NCBI GenBank assembly: GCA_963728875.1
Contig: CAVSLJ010000002.1
Span: forward strand, 558,001 to 622,000
From: DASUPK01 sp963728875
Lineage (GTDB): Bacteria > Actinomycetota > Thermoleophilia > Solirubrobacterales > 70-9
Length of the DNA: 64,000 bases
Direction of reading: 5' to 3'
Part shown: one piece after another, positions 34,070-41,560 of the stretch
How positions within the stretch are numbered: position 1 is the first letter of the stretch
How the letters are laid out: each line of letters starts with the position of its first letter
The notes under the pieces: model-generated
The model's input: only the letters and a program-made list of their open reading frames with translations
Databases searched by the model: none
Told to the model about the DNA's origin: nothing
Program-made: the position numbers and the translations under genes

Positions 34070-34459
34070 GCGCCGCGGCCGGACCGCGATCGTCACCCGG
34101 GAGAGCGCGCAAACGCGGCCGTCGTCGTCCGTCATCTCCACGTCCCAGATCCAGGTGGTCCGGCCCCTTTGGCGGGCGCGAGCCACCGCGTTGACATGAC
34201 CCTCCGATATCGGTCGCAGGAACGTCGTGTTGTTGTTCTGGCCGAGGGGGACGTCCTCCTGGTCGATCAGAGCGTCGTAGGTGGCGCCCGAGCAGATCGC
34301 CTCGGCCAGCGAGGCGTAGACCCCGCCGTGAACCACCCCAAAGGGCTGCAGGTGATGGTCCTCGACCTTGATCCGGGCGCGTGCGGCTTCGGGATCGAGC
34401 TCCTGCCACTCGATGCCGATGTGCTCGACGAATCCAGATGGAAGGTTCAACTCGGCCAC
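34067..34459 (-). CDS. Hotdog-fold thioesterase (PaaI/YigI type)
   Basis: 130 aa from GTG 34459. FGVVHGGVYASLAEAICSGA is the catalytic helix region with conserved HGG; NNTTFLRPISEGHVNAVA and TIAVRP follow. It hydrolyses acyl- or aryl-CoA thioesters. Substrate unknown. Divergent from the next gene by 24 bp. Confidence 0.88.
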   Translation of the reverse strand: MAELNLPSGFVEHIGIEWQELDPEAARARIKVEDHHLQPFGVVHGGVYASLAEAICSGATYDALIDQEDVPLGQNNNTTFLRPISEGHVNAVARARQRGRTTWIWDVEMTDDDGRVCALSRVTIAVRPRR

Positions 34460-34483
34460 GACGCGGGACCTTAGTCTGCCGCC

Positions 34484-35095
34484 ATGCGATTCCTCCTCTG
34501 GACCGGCGTCGAGGAGTGGCTGACGGAGACGGCCTCCGTGGAGCTCGGCCAGGATGGCCTGCGAGCGAGCGGCATCCAGCTCGGGGCCGAGCCGGCACCG
34601 TTCCGGGTCGACTACCGGTTGGAGGCACCCGAGCGCTACGTGACGAGCGAGCTGGAGCTGACGGCGACGGCGGAGGGCTGGAGCCGGCACCTGATGCTCA
34701 GGCATGACGGCTCGGGAAGCTGGGCAGCGGAGGTCTCGGACGAGGGCGACGTGCCCGGCGGCCCCTGGGACGGCGAGCTGCCCGATCTCTCGGAGGCGCG
34801 GGACATCGACATCGAGAACTCCCCGCTGACGAACACGATGCCGATCCTGCGCGAGGGTTTCCGGGCGGGCGGCTCGGGCGACTTCGTGATGGCGTTCGTG
34901 CGGATGCCGACCCTGCGCGTTGAGGCTTCCCCACAGCGCTACGAGCACGTCCGCTCGGCCGGTGATGGGTCGGTGGTCAGGTACATCAGCCGCGATGGCG
35001 ACTTCACCGCCGACCTCGAGCTCGACTCGGACGGGCTCCTCGTGCACTACCCGCGTCTGGCGAGGCGCGTTGCACCGGGATTAAAGGCCGGCTAA
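34484..35095 (+). CDS. Putative glycolipid-binding family protein
   Basis: 203 aa. FLLWTGVEEWLTETASV at the start, YRLEAPERYVTSELEL, and INSxLT-like IENSPLTNTMPILR, as in the family named putative glycolipid-binding (formerly DUF1089). No signal peptide. The ligand is not established for this member. Confidence 0.75.
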   Translation: MRFLLWTGVEEWLTETASVELGQDGLRASGIQLGAEPAPFRVDYRLEAPERYVTSELELTATAEGWSRHLMLRHDGSGSWAAEVSDEGDVPGGPWDGELPDLSEARDIDIENSPLTNTMPILREGFRAGGSGDFVMAFVRMPTLRVEASPQRYEHVRSAGDGSVVRYISRDGDFTADLELDSDGLLVHYPRLARRVAPGLKAG

Positions 35096-35139
35096 GAGCT
35101 GCGTCACGCCTTCGGCCGCTGCCCTAGGCTTCCACGCTC

Positions 35140-36310
35140 GTGGCGGTCACGGACGAACAGCGCGCCATGCTCCAGCTGTTGCTCGAAGGGGGGCAGGGGT
35201 ATGACGACATCGGTTCCCTGCTGGGTATCGCCCCCGACGAGGTGCGCTCGCGGGCTCGCTCAGCGCTGACCGAGATCGGCGGCGCCGATCCGGACGCACA
35301 GGTCGAGCTCAGCGACTATCTGCTGGGCCAGGCGGACCCGATCGGGCGAGCGGATGCCGTCCGGCACCTGCAGAGCGACCCGGAGGCCAACGCGCTCGCG
35401 CAGCGCCTCGTCCAGAACCTGAGGCTGCTCGCCCCCAAGGCCGATCTGCCGGAGGTCCCGGAGCCCCGCGGCGGCCGCCGGGACGCCCCGCCCCCTCCCC
35501 CGCCCGCCGCCACACCCGCTTCAGCAGCGCCCGAGCCTCACGCACCGGCGACGCCTGCACCGCCCGCGGCGCCGAAGGGGCCGGGAGTCGCCTCACGCGC
35601 CGCCGCCCTCCTCAGCGGCCGGCGGCGGCTCGGTCTCACCGAAGCGGCGAACCCAGCTCATCGTGGGCGGGAGTGCCTTGCTCGTCCTGATCGTCGCCGC
35701 CATCGTCGTGGCGACCAGCGGAGGCGGAGGCGGGAGCAGCGACTGCAAGCCGATCGACACGTCCGCCGCGGAGCAGGCGGGCGTCCCGACCACGAAGCTC
35801 GCCGCGGTCGGCGAATTCGCCGATCAGGATTGCCCGCCGGCCGGCCAGCTCACGCTGGTGCCGGTGTCGCCGCAGAACCAGCAGAACTCGAAGAAGCCGG
35901 CGATCTCGGGCTTCGCCCTGCAGATGAACGCGGCCAACCTCGAGCCGAGCGGTAACGGCGACGAGTACGTGCTCTGGCTGTACGGCTCCGATCAGCAGGC
36001 GAGACCCGTGGGACAGGAGACCGTCGGCGACAACGGCAACCTGACCGGTGCGGCCCCCCTCCCCACACAGGAGCTGGTCTTCCTGCAGGCACTGCAGAAG
36101 GTCCGGCTCTCGCGGGTCACGGCGGACCAGAAGAACCAGATCGCTCAGGCGCTGAAGGCCCAGCAGGGCAACAAGCAGGCGACCGGCGTGATCTCGTTCG
36201 TCGGGACTCCCGTGCTCGAGGGGAGCGGCACGGAGCTGTTGCAGCAGCTCCAGCAGCAGCTCCAGCAGGCACAGAGCCAGGCCGGGACCATCACGGGCTC
36301 GAAGGGCTGA
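35140..36310 (+). CDS. HTH / membrane / RskA-like regulator, copy 1, frameshifted in this sequence
   Basis: N-terminal sigma-70 region-4-like HTH (DEQRAMLQLLLEGGQGYDDI, LLGIAPDEVRSRAR), Pro/Ala linker, then in the +1 frame a membrane helix (LLVLIVAAIVVAT) and an extracytoplasmic domain with DEYVLWLYGS. The frame changes around 35.58-35.65 kb. Removing one base gives a continuous 389-aa protein colinear with the intact neighbour 36327-37097, so I read one gene with a one-base insertion. Confidence 0.72.
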
Positions 36311-36326
36311 GCGAACGCGCCAGCCG

Positions 36327-37097
36327 ATGGCGTTGAGCGAGGACCAGCGCGCCCTGCTCCGGCTGCTCCTCTCGGGGGACACCTATGAGCAGGTCGCGTC
36401 CGTTCTCGGAATCGATCCGGAGGAGGTCCGCGGCAGGGCGTACGACGCCTCCCGGGCTCTCGAGGTGACCCCGGACCGGGAATTCCCCCCCGAGGACGTC
36501 AGGGCGCGCCTGGAGGCCCTGGAGGGGCCCTCTGGGGCCGTTGACGCCGCTCCCCCCGCGGCACCCGTCCCGCCCGCCGGGCGCCGGCCGTGGGCCCTCT
36601 GGCTCGCCGCCGGGGGGATGGCGGTCGCCGCGATCGTGGTCCTCGTGGTGGTGATCGGCGGAGGCGATGGTGGCGGCGAGACGACGACCGCCACGCGGAG
36701 CGATCAGGAGGACGTCGTGCCGATCAAGCTCGCTCCGGTTGCGGGATCGAAGGCGATGGGGATGATCTCCGTGGTTCGCGTCGCCGACCAACCGGCGGTC
36801 GATCTGGCGATCGCGGGCCTCGCGCCGAGCGGCCCCGGCGAGAGCTACGTGCTCTGGTTCGCCGGCGCGGGAGGCAGGAGCCTCCCGGTCGCGTTCCAGG
36901 CTGTCGGGGCCGACGGCAAGCTCACCGGCAGAACTCCGATTCCGACTGCGGCGGAGGGCCTCCTTCCCAGCTTCACGACGGCCGTGTTGACGCTGACCCG
37001 CCAGCGGGAGGCGGCGGCGGCGGTCCAGCAGGCGGCGCAGAGCGCAACCCTTCCCCAGGTCGTCGGCACGCCGGTGATGCGCGGCGCCTTGAAGTAG
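36327..37097 (+). CDS. HTH / membrane / RskA-like regulator, copy 2
   Basis: 256 aa, intact. Sigma-4-like HTH (EDQRALLRLLLSGDTYEQVA, LGIDPEEVRGRAY), linker, membrane helix ~94-115, outer domain with ESYVLWFAGAGG and VVGTPV resembling the C-terminal half of RskA anti-sigma factors. It joins a DNA-binding-like HTH to an anti-sigma-like sensor in one chain. Starts 16 bp after copy 1; tandem duplication. DNA target unknown. Confidence 0.75.
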   Translation: MALSEDQRALLRLLLSGDTYEQVASVLGIDPEEVRGRAYDASRALEVTPDREFPPEDVRARLEALEGPSGAVDAAPPAAPVPPAGRRPWALWLAAGGMAVAAIVVLVVVIGGGDGGGETTTATRSDQEDVVPIKLAPVAGSKAMGMISVVRVADQPAVDLAIAGLAPSGPGESYVLWFAGAGGRSLPVAFQAVGADGKLTGRTPIPTAAEGLLPSFTTAVLTLTRQREAAAAVQQAAQSATLPQVVGTPVMRGALK

Positions 37098-37102
37098 ACG
37101 GC

Positions 37103-38698
37103 TCAGTCCGGAAGGAGCTTGCCGGGGTTCATGATCCCGGCCGGGTCGAGCCGCTCCCTGATGGCCCGCAGGGCATCAAGACCCAGCTCCCCGACCTCCG
37201 CGGACATGTAGGGAGCGTGGTCGCGACCGACCGCGTGATGATGGGTGATCGTCCCCTCGGCGGCGACGATTGCCTCGCACGCGGCGGTCTTCGCCTCGCG
37301 CCACTGCTCCAGCTCTCGACCCTGCCGGGCGCGGGCGAAGAACGTGAAGTAGAGCGACGCGCCGTCCGGATACGCGTGGGAGAGGTGACACATGACAATC
37401 GACCGCTCCCCGAGGACTCCCCGGAGAGCTCCGCCGACCGCCCGATAGAGCTCATCGAGCCGGCTCCAGGTGTGAGCGGTCTCGAGCGTCTCGACCATGA
37501 CGCCGAGGTCCATCAGCTCGTCGCGGAGGTACGGGCCGCCGTAGCGGTTGCGCTGCCAGGAGCGCCCGGCCGCCGAGCCGAGCGGCACCGCGCCGCCGAG
37601 CCGCAGCCGCGTCTGCCCCAGCGAGCGGCGGCGGCGAACCGACTCAGGCTCGCCCTCCCAGCCGCAGATCATCAGGCAGCCGCCCCTGCGCTTCCGCACG
37701 GACAGGTAGGCGTTGAGGGCGCGCTTCCGAAGGCCCTCCGTTCCCGCCAGGTCCAGGGAGACACGGGTCTCCTCCTCATCCGAGAGCCGCAGAACATCGG
37801 GCGCCTCATGGTGCTGGGCCAAGTCCCGAACGATCTCGCGACCGGCCTCGAAGCTCTCCGCCATCCACCCCTCGTAGCGGCGCTCCCGGGGCGCCGGCCG
37901 CACGCGGCAGGTCACTTCCGTGATCACCCCCAGCGTCCCCTCGGAGCCCAGGACCATCTCGCGCAGCGCCGGGCCGGCGGCCGTGTGCGGCGTCTGCCTG
38001 GTCCGCAGCCGCCCGGTGGGGGCGGTGAGCTCGATGGCGGTGACGACCTCGTCGAAGCGCCCGTAGCCGCTCGAGGCTTGTCCGGCGGAACGGGTGGCGG
38101 CGAACCCGCCGATGGTCGCCTGTTCGAAGGACTGGGGAAAGTGGCCGATGGTGGCGCCCTGCGACTGGAGCGCTGCTTCCGAGTCGGGTCCGGAGAGACC
38201 CGGCCCGAGGGTGGCCGTCAGGGACGTGGGATCGAGCTCAACCGAGCGCAGGTGCTCCAGGTCCAGCGAGACGACCGCGTTGTGGCCGTCGGCGACCGCG
38301 TCGAGACCTCCGACGACACTGGTGCCGCCACCGTAGGGGACGACCGCCACGCCGTTCTCCCCGCAGGCCGCGAGCACGGCTTCGACCGCCGCGGTGTCCG
38401 CGGGCCTCAGAATCGCGTCCGGCGCGACCTCGAGCTTGCCGGTGCGCAGCCGCACCAGATCCGGGTAACTGCGGCCTGCTGCCCGGCGCAGGCGGTCCTC
38501 CACTTCGTCGAGCACCTCGCCGGCGGCGGAGCGGACGGCGTCGGGGATCGGGCGCGGCTCCGGCAGGGAGACCTCCTCGAGCGGAACCGGCTCGACCTCG
38601 TCCGCCGGCTCGACGCCGAGCTCCTCGCGCAGTGCGGCAACCGCCTGCGGCGGCAGATCGAGGCGACGCTCGGGGTCGCCCCATCCCCACCACTTCAT
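37103..38698 (-). CDS. FAD-binding oxidoreductase, alkylglycerone-phosphate-synthase-like
   Basis: 531 aa from ATG 38698 (MKWWGWGDPE, the typical start of this group). FAD-binding PCMH domain with VVPYGGGTSVVGG and SFEQATIGGFAATRSAG, C-terminal FAD-linked oxidase domain with GTITHHHAVGRDHAPY, the HHH active-site loop of AGPS. AGPS makes ether lipid precursors by swapping acyl for alkyl; the bacterial substrate is unproven. The open frame extends upstream only because of frameshifts in the SRPBCC gene. Confidence 0.87.
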   Translation of the reverse strand: MKWWGWGDPERRLDLPPQAVAALREELGVEPADEVEPVPLEEVSLPEPRPIPDAVRSAAGEVLDEVEDRLRRAAGRSYPDLVRLRTGKLEVAPDAILRPADTAAVEAVLAACGENGVAVVPYGGGTSVVGGLDAVADGHNAVVSLDLEHLRSVELDPTSLTATLGPGLSGPDSEAALQSQGATIGHFPQSFEQATIGGFAATRSAGQASSGYGRFDEVVTAIELTAPTGRLRTRQTPHTAAGPALREMVLGSEGTLGVITEVTCRVRPAPRERRYEGWMAESFEAGREIVRDLAQHHEAPDVLRLSDEEETRVSLDLAGTEGLRKRALNAYLSVRKRRGGCLMICGWEGEPESVRRRRSLGQTRLRLGGAVPLGSAAGRSWQRNRYGGPYLRDELMDLGVMVETLETAHTWSRLDELYRAVGGALRGVLGERSIVMCHLSHAYPDGASLYFTFFARARQGRELEQWREAKTAACEAIVAAEGTITHHHAVGRDHAPYMSAEVGELGLDALRAIRERLDPAGIMNPGKLLPD

Positions 38699-38706
38699 GT
38701 CCGCGG

Positions 38707-39170
38707 TCAGGTGCGACTCCCCCGTCGCCGCCGTCTCCAGCCCGGTCAGCGCCTCGTTCAGTGTCCGGCCGATCGCCCTCCGCATCATCGGCGCGCCGAG
38801 ACGGGAGAGCCCGCGCAGCCGCCGGTCGAGCGACATGGTCACGTCGGTCTCGCCGTCCTGCGGAGCTGAGCTGGATCTCCGTGCGGGCGCGCTTCACGAA
38901 CTTCTCGAAGGGAGTCCCCTCGACGGTCTGCTCGAAGACGTAGCGCTCACCGTCGGTCACGGCCACCCCGTGGTAGTCGGCCCGGACGCCGCGACCGTCC
39001 CTCGTCTCGAGCACCTGGGTCCAGCTGCGCTCGGCGGGATCGTCCTCGCTGACGTTCTCGACCCGCTGGGTGTTCGGCCACCAGCGCGGCAGGTGGTAAG
39101 GGTCAGTGATCACCGCCCAGAGCGCGCTCGCGGGCGCGGCGATCCGGCGCCTGCGCACGACGCGTGCCAC
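38707..39170 (-). CDS. SRPBCC (polyketide cyclase/START-like) protein, two frameshifts in this sequence
   Basis: Starts GTG 39170: VVRRRRIAAPASALWAVITD, YHLPRWWPNTQRVENV, then EKFVKRARTEIQLSSAG. Continuing needs removal of one base near 38854 (giving TDVTMSLDRRLRGLSRLGAP, the usual C-terminal helix) and one G from the run at 38719-38723 (giving a TGA 8 bp before the AGPS start). The corrected protein is 153 aa, normal for the family. Binds hydrophobic ligands; likely partner of the AGPS-like gene. Confidence 0.7.
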
Positions 39171-39243
39171 TAGATGAACGACCCCGCGACCATGCACGCC
39201 TGGATGACGGACGTGCGCTTCGCGTCTCGGCGTCCTCGGGCTT

Positions 39244-39264
39244 GCCCTTGCCACCAGCAAGGGC
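39244..39264 (-). terminator. Hairpin after ftsR
   Basis: GCCCTTGC / GCAAGGGC, 8-bp stem with a 5-nt loop, in the gap 39171-39342, about 80 bp past the ftsR stop. No T-run. The rest of that gap shows nothing I can support. Confidence 0.45.
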
Positions 39265-39342
39265 TGCGCCCTGCGTCCACCGATCCGCTCGGGCACGCCC
39301 GCCCCCAGGCGCACATCGCCGCGGGGTCGCTCATCTGCGGCT

Positions 39343-40077
39343 TTACTCCTCGCCGGTCAGCTTCCGCAGATCGCGGACGAGCAGCATGTGGGTGAGGTTG
39401 TTGCAGGCGGCGGCGAGGCTCTCCAGGTTCTCCATCGCCTCGCGGCGGGTGTTGTGGTTGGTGGACCGCAGCGCCGCCCCGACCACGGCCTCGAGCAGCT
39501 GGGCCTCGCGGTCGGCCGCGGTGCGCAGCACCTTGAGGTTGCGGCCACCGACGCCGAAGCGGGCGAGCTCCGCGCTGGCCTGGACGATCTCGCGGTCGGT
39601 GTCGTCGTAGAACTTCGTGCCCTCGACGCTCTCCGGCTGGACCAGGCGCCAGTCCTCGAGGTCCTTGATCAGGGCCGGGGCGACGCCGGTGACGTCGACC
39701 AGCTCATCGAGCGACATCCGTGAGCCCTTCCCGGCCTCGACCGTGGCGGCGCGTCGCAGCGCGGCACCCGTGCGCTCCTCGCGAGCGCCCGCCGCCAGCT
39801 CCTGGCGGATGACGCGGAGGGGCAGGAACTCGTCGCGCTGCATGCGCAGGATCGCGCGCAGCCGCTCGACGTCGGCCTGGCTGTAGAGCCGGTATCCGCC
39901 GGGCGTCCGCCGTGGCGAAAGCAGCTTCTGGTCCTCGAGGTAGCGGATCTTCGAGATCGAGATGTCCTCGAACTCGCGACCGAGGATCTTCGCCACCGCG
40001 CCGATCGTGAGCGCTTTCCGATTGGAGGGCGCGCCGTCGGTCTGACTGCGGTCAAAGGGCGTGGACGAGGCTTCCAT
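39343..40077 (-). CDS. ftsR: MerR-family regulator FtsR
   Basis: 244 aa. MerR-type HTH at 22-90 (LTIGAVAKILGREFEDISIS, KIRYLEDQKLLSPRRTPGGY), coiled linker, then a C-terminal half with GVAPALIKDLEDWRLV and ELARFGVGGRNLKVLR, as in FtsR of Corynebacterium (Rv1828 type), an activator of ftsZ. Two bp after garA, matching the mycobacterial garA-ftsR order. Confidence 0.9.
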   Translation of the reverse strand: MEASSTPFDRSQTDGAPSNRKALTIGAVAKILGREFEDISISKIRYLEDQKLLSPRRTPGGYRLYSQADVERLRAILRMQRDEFLPLRVIRQELAAGAREERTGAALRRAATVEAGKGSRMSLDELVDVTGVAPALIKDLEDWRLVQPESVEGTKFYDDTDREIVQASAELARFGVGGRNLKVLRTAADREAQLLEAVVGAALRSTNHNTRREAMENLESLAAACNNLTHMLLVRDLRKLTGEE

Positions 40078-40079
40078 GG

Positions 40080-40550
40080 TCACTTCTCCAGATAGCTCAG
40101 CTTGTACTTGCCGATCTGAATCTCGTCGCCGTCCGCCAGCTGATGGGACTCGATTCGGCGCCGGTTCACGTAGGTGCCGTTCAGCGATCCGAGGTCGTCG
40201 ATGTAGAGCCCGTCCTTGCGCCGCACGAGCAGGGCGTGATTGCGCGAGACGGTCACGTCGTCGAGAAACACGCCGGCGTCCGGGGTGCGCCCGATGGAGA
40301 TGCGCTCGTCGTCGAGCGTGAAGCTCTCCCCCGCGCGACCGCCGCCCGAGCGGATGACCAGGGCGGCGCCATGCTTCTCGACGACCTCGTCGATGTCGAC
40401 CTGATGCATCTCGCCCGACTCGTCGACCGTGTAGGTCATCGTCGTCGGCTCGTCCTTCCCCTCGGGGCGCGAGAGGTAGGCGCCGCACTTCTGGCAGTAG
40501 TTGGCCCCCTCGGCGTTGACGAACCCGCACTCGGGGCAGTGGATCGCCAC
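40080..40550 (-). CDS. garA: FHA-domain protein GarA with N-terminal zinc ribbon
   Basis: 156 aa, GTG start. CPECGF...CQKCGA zinc ribbon at 5-22, TTMTYTVDE stretch, then the FHA domain (ISIGRTPDAGVFLDDVTVSR, GSLNGTYVNRRRI, IQIGKYKLSYLEK). The TTMTY segment resembles the ETTS phosphosite of GarA/OdhI, which inhibit 2-oxoglutarate dehydrogenase when unphosphorylated. The zinc ribbon is an addition to the mycobacterial form. Between rsiG-like and ftsR. Confidence 0.88.
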   Translation of the reverse strand: MAIHCPECGFVNAEGANYCQKCGAYLSRPEGKDEPTTMTYTVDESGEMHQVDIDEVVEKHGAALVIRSGGGRAGESFTLDDERISIGRTPDAGVFLDDVTVSRNHALLVRRKDGLYIDDLGSLNGTYVNRRRIESHQLADGDEIQIGKYKLSYLEK

Positions 40551-40563
40551 GATCGACCCCCGT

Positions 40564-40830
40564 CTAGGTCGGAGGCTTGGTCGGGGGCTCAGAGCGGCCC
40601 GCGAGAATCTCGCTCAGCCGCTGCACGTCGTCGCCCTTGATCAGCGTGCCTCCTTCGGGGCGGTTCTCGCGCAGGCGGTTGACCAGCTCCGCTCTGAGGA
40701 TGTCGATCTGCCCGTGCAGGATCCGGCGGCGGTAGGACACCTCCTGCTCCTCAGCGGTCAGATTGTCGATCAGCTCCTTGAGCTCTTCGTCGCTCATCGA
40801 GCCGATATCGGGAAAGGTCTCTTCCTCCAC
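40564..40830 (-). CDS. RsiG-like anti-sigma factor with altered c-di-GMP motif
   Basis: 88 aa: MSDEELKEL..., then TAEEQEVSYRRRILHGQIDI and LRAEL, very like the helix of RsiG, which holds sigma WhiG when bound to c-di-GMP. The RsiG motif E(x3)S(x2)R(x3)Q(x3)D is E28, S32, R35, H39, D43 here, with His for Gln. A single motif copy suggests a homodimer as in the Rubrobacter form. No whiG is in the window. Confidence 0.68.
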   Translation of the reverse strand: MEEETFPDIGSMSDEELKELIDNLTAEEQEVSYRRRILHGQIDILRAELVNRLRENRPEGGTLIKGDDVQRLSEILAGRSEPPTKPPT

Positions 40831-40860
40831 GGATCCTCAACTTTCAGTGGTCGGGCGGGG

Positions 40861-40887
40861 ATTATATGTGCGAACGCGCAGCCTCAA
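40861..40887 (-). promoter_or_regulatory. Promoter of rsiG-like/garA/ftsR operon
   Basis: Minus-strand TATAAT (40861-40866) with TTGAGG (40882-40887) 15 bp upstream, 30 bp before the rsiG-like ATG, which has a TTGAGGA ribosome site. Perfect -10, short spacer. Confidence 0.55.
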
Positions 40888-40907
40888 CCGCGACTTGAGT
40901 GTTTTGG

Positions 40908-41549
40908 CTATGCAGTTGCAATCTGCCGGAGGCCCTGTCTGACGTAGGCGATGGTTCCGAGGATCCCGAGGACGACGCCGGTGATCAGCATCGCGCTCCA
41001 GACCCAGCTGTCGGAGACCATCGCGAAGAAGAGCGACGCCATGACCGGCGCGACGGCGATCCGGCCCAGCCAGTTGATCTGGAGCTCGCCGACTCGCCTC
41101 AGCGCAATCTCGGCGAGCAGCGCGGTGATGAGCTCTCGAGCCACCAGCAGGGCGAGCGCCCAGCGTGGCAGCAGCTCGAAGTGCCAGCAGACCACGACTC
41201 CGGAGAGGATCGTCAGCCGGTCGACGATCGGGTCCAGGATCGCCCCCATCCGGCTGTACTGGCCCGTCGCCCGGGCCAGGAAGCCGTCCACGTAGTCACC
41301 GACTGCGATCAGCCAGAAGATCGCCGCGGCCCAGGCATCGCGGCCATCGCCGGAGGAGAAGGCCAGATAGAGAAAGACCGGCAGGCCGGCGAGCCGGAGA
41401 TAGCCGACGGCGTTCGGGATCGTCCAGGGCCGCAGCGGCTGCCCCGGCCTGGTCTGGCGTGGCGGCGGCCCCGATCGGTCGAGCCCGAACTGGCGCCGGA
41501 AACCCTTTCGCCGCCCCTTACGCAAGGATTGTCCGCGGCTCCGGGCCAC
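40908..41549 (-). CDS. CDP-alcohol phosphatidyltransferase
   Basis: 213 aa, GTG start. Catalytic motif DG(x2)AR(x8)G(x3)D(x3)D in VDGFLARATGQYSRMGAILD followed by PIVD; five to six membrane helices. A basic 40-residue N-terminus precedes. Phosphatidylglycerophosphate or phosphatidylinositol-phosphate synthase type; headgroup not set by sequence. pgsA also lies near garA in mycobacteria. Divergent from proS by 11 bp. Confidence 0.88.
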   Translation of the reverse strand: MARSRGQSLRKGRRKGFRRQFGLDRSGPPPRQTRPGQPLRPWTIPNAVGYLRLAGLPVFLYLAFSSGDGRDAWAAAIFWLIAVGDYVDGFLARATGQYSRMGAILDPIVDRLTILSGVVVCWHFELLPRWALALLVARELITALLAEIALRRVGELQINWLGRIAVAPVMASLFFAMVSDSWVWSAMLITGVVLGILGTIAYVRQGLRQIATA

Positions 41550-41560
41550 CAGCCGAGCAT

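Noticed and set aside
37103..38842. A single fused SRPBCC-AGPS protein
   Set aside because: The shared frame arises from two apparent one-base insertions. Corrected, SRPBCC ends with TGA at 38707 and AGPS begins at MKWWGWG, the usual start.
39174..39395. Small plus-strand ORF in the gap between SRPBCC and ftsR
   Set aside because: Low-complexity Arg/Ala composition, spans the ftsR terminator hairpin, and runs into ftsR antisense.
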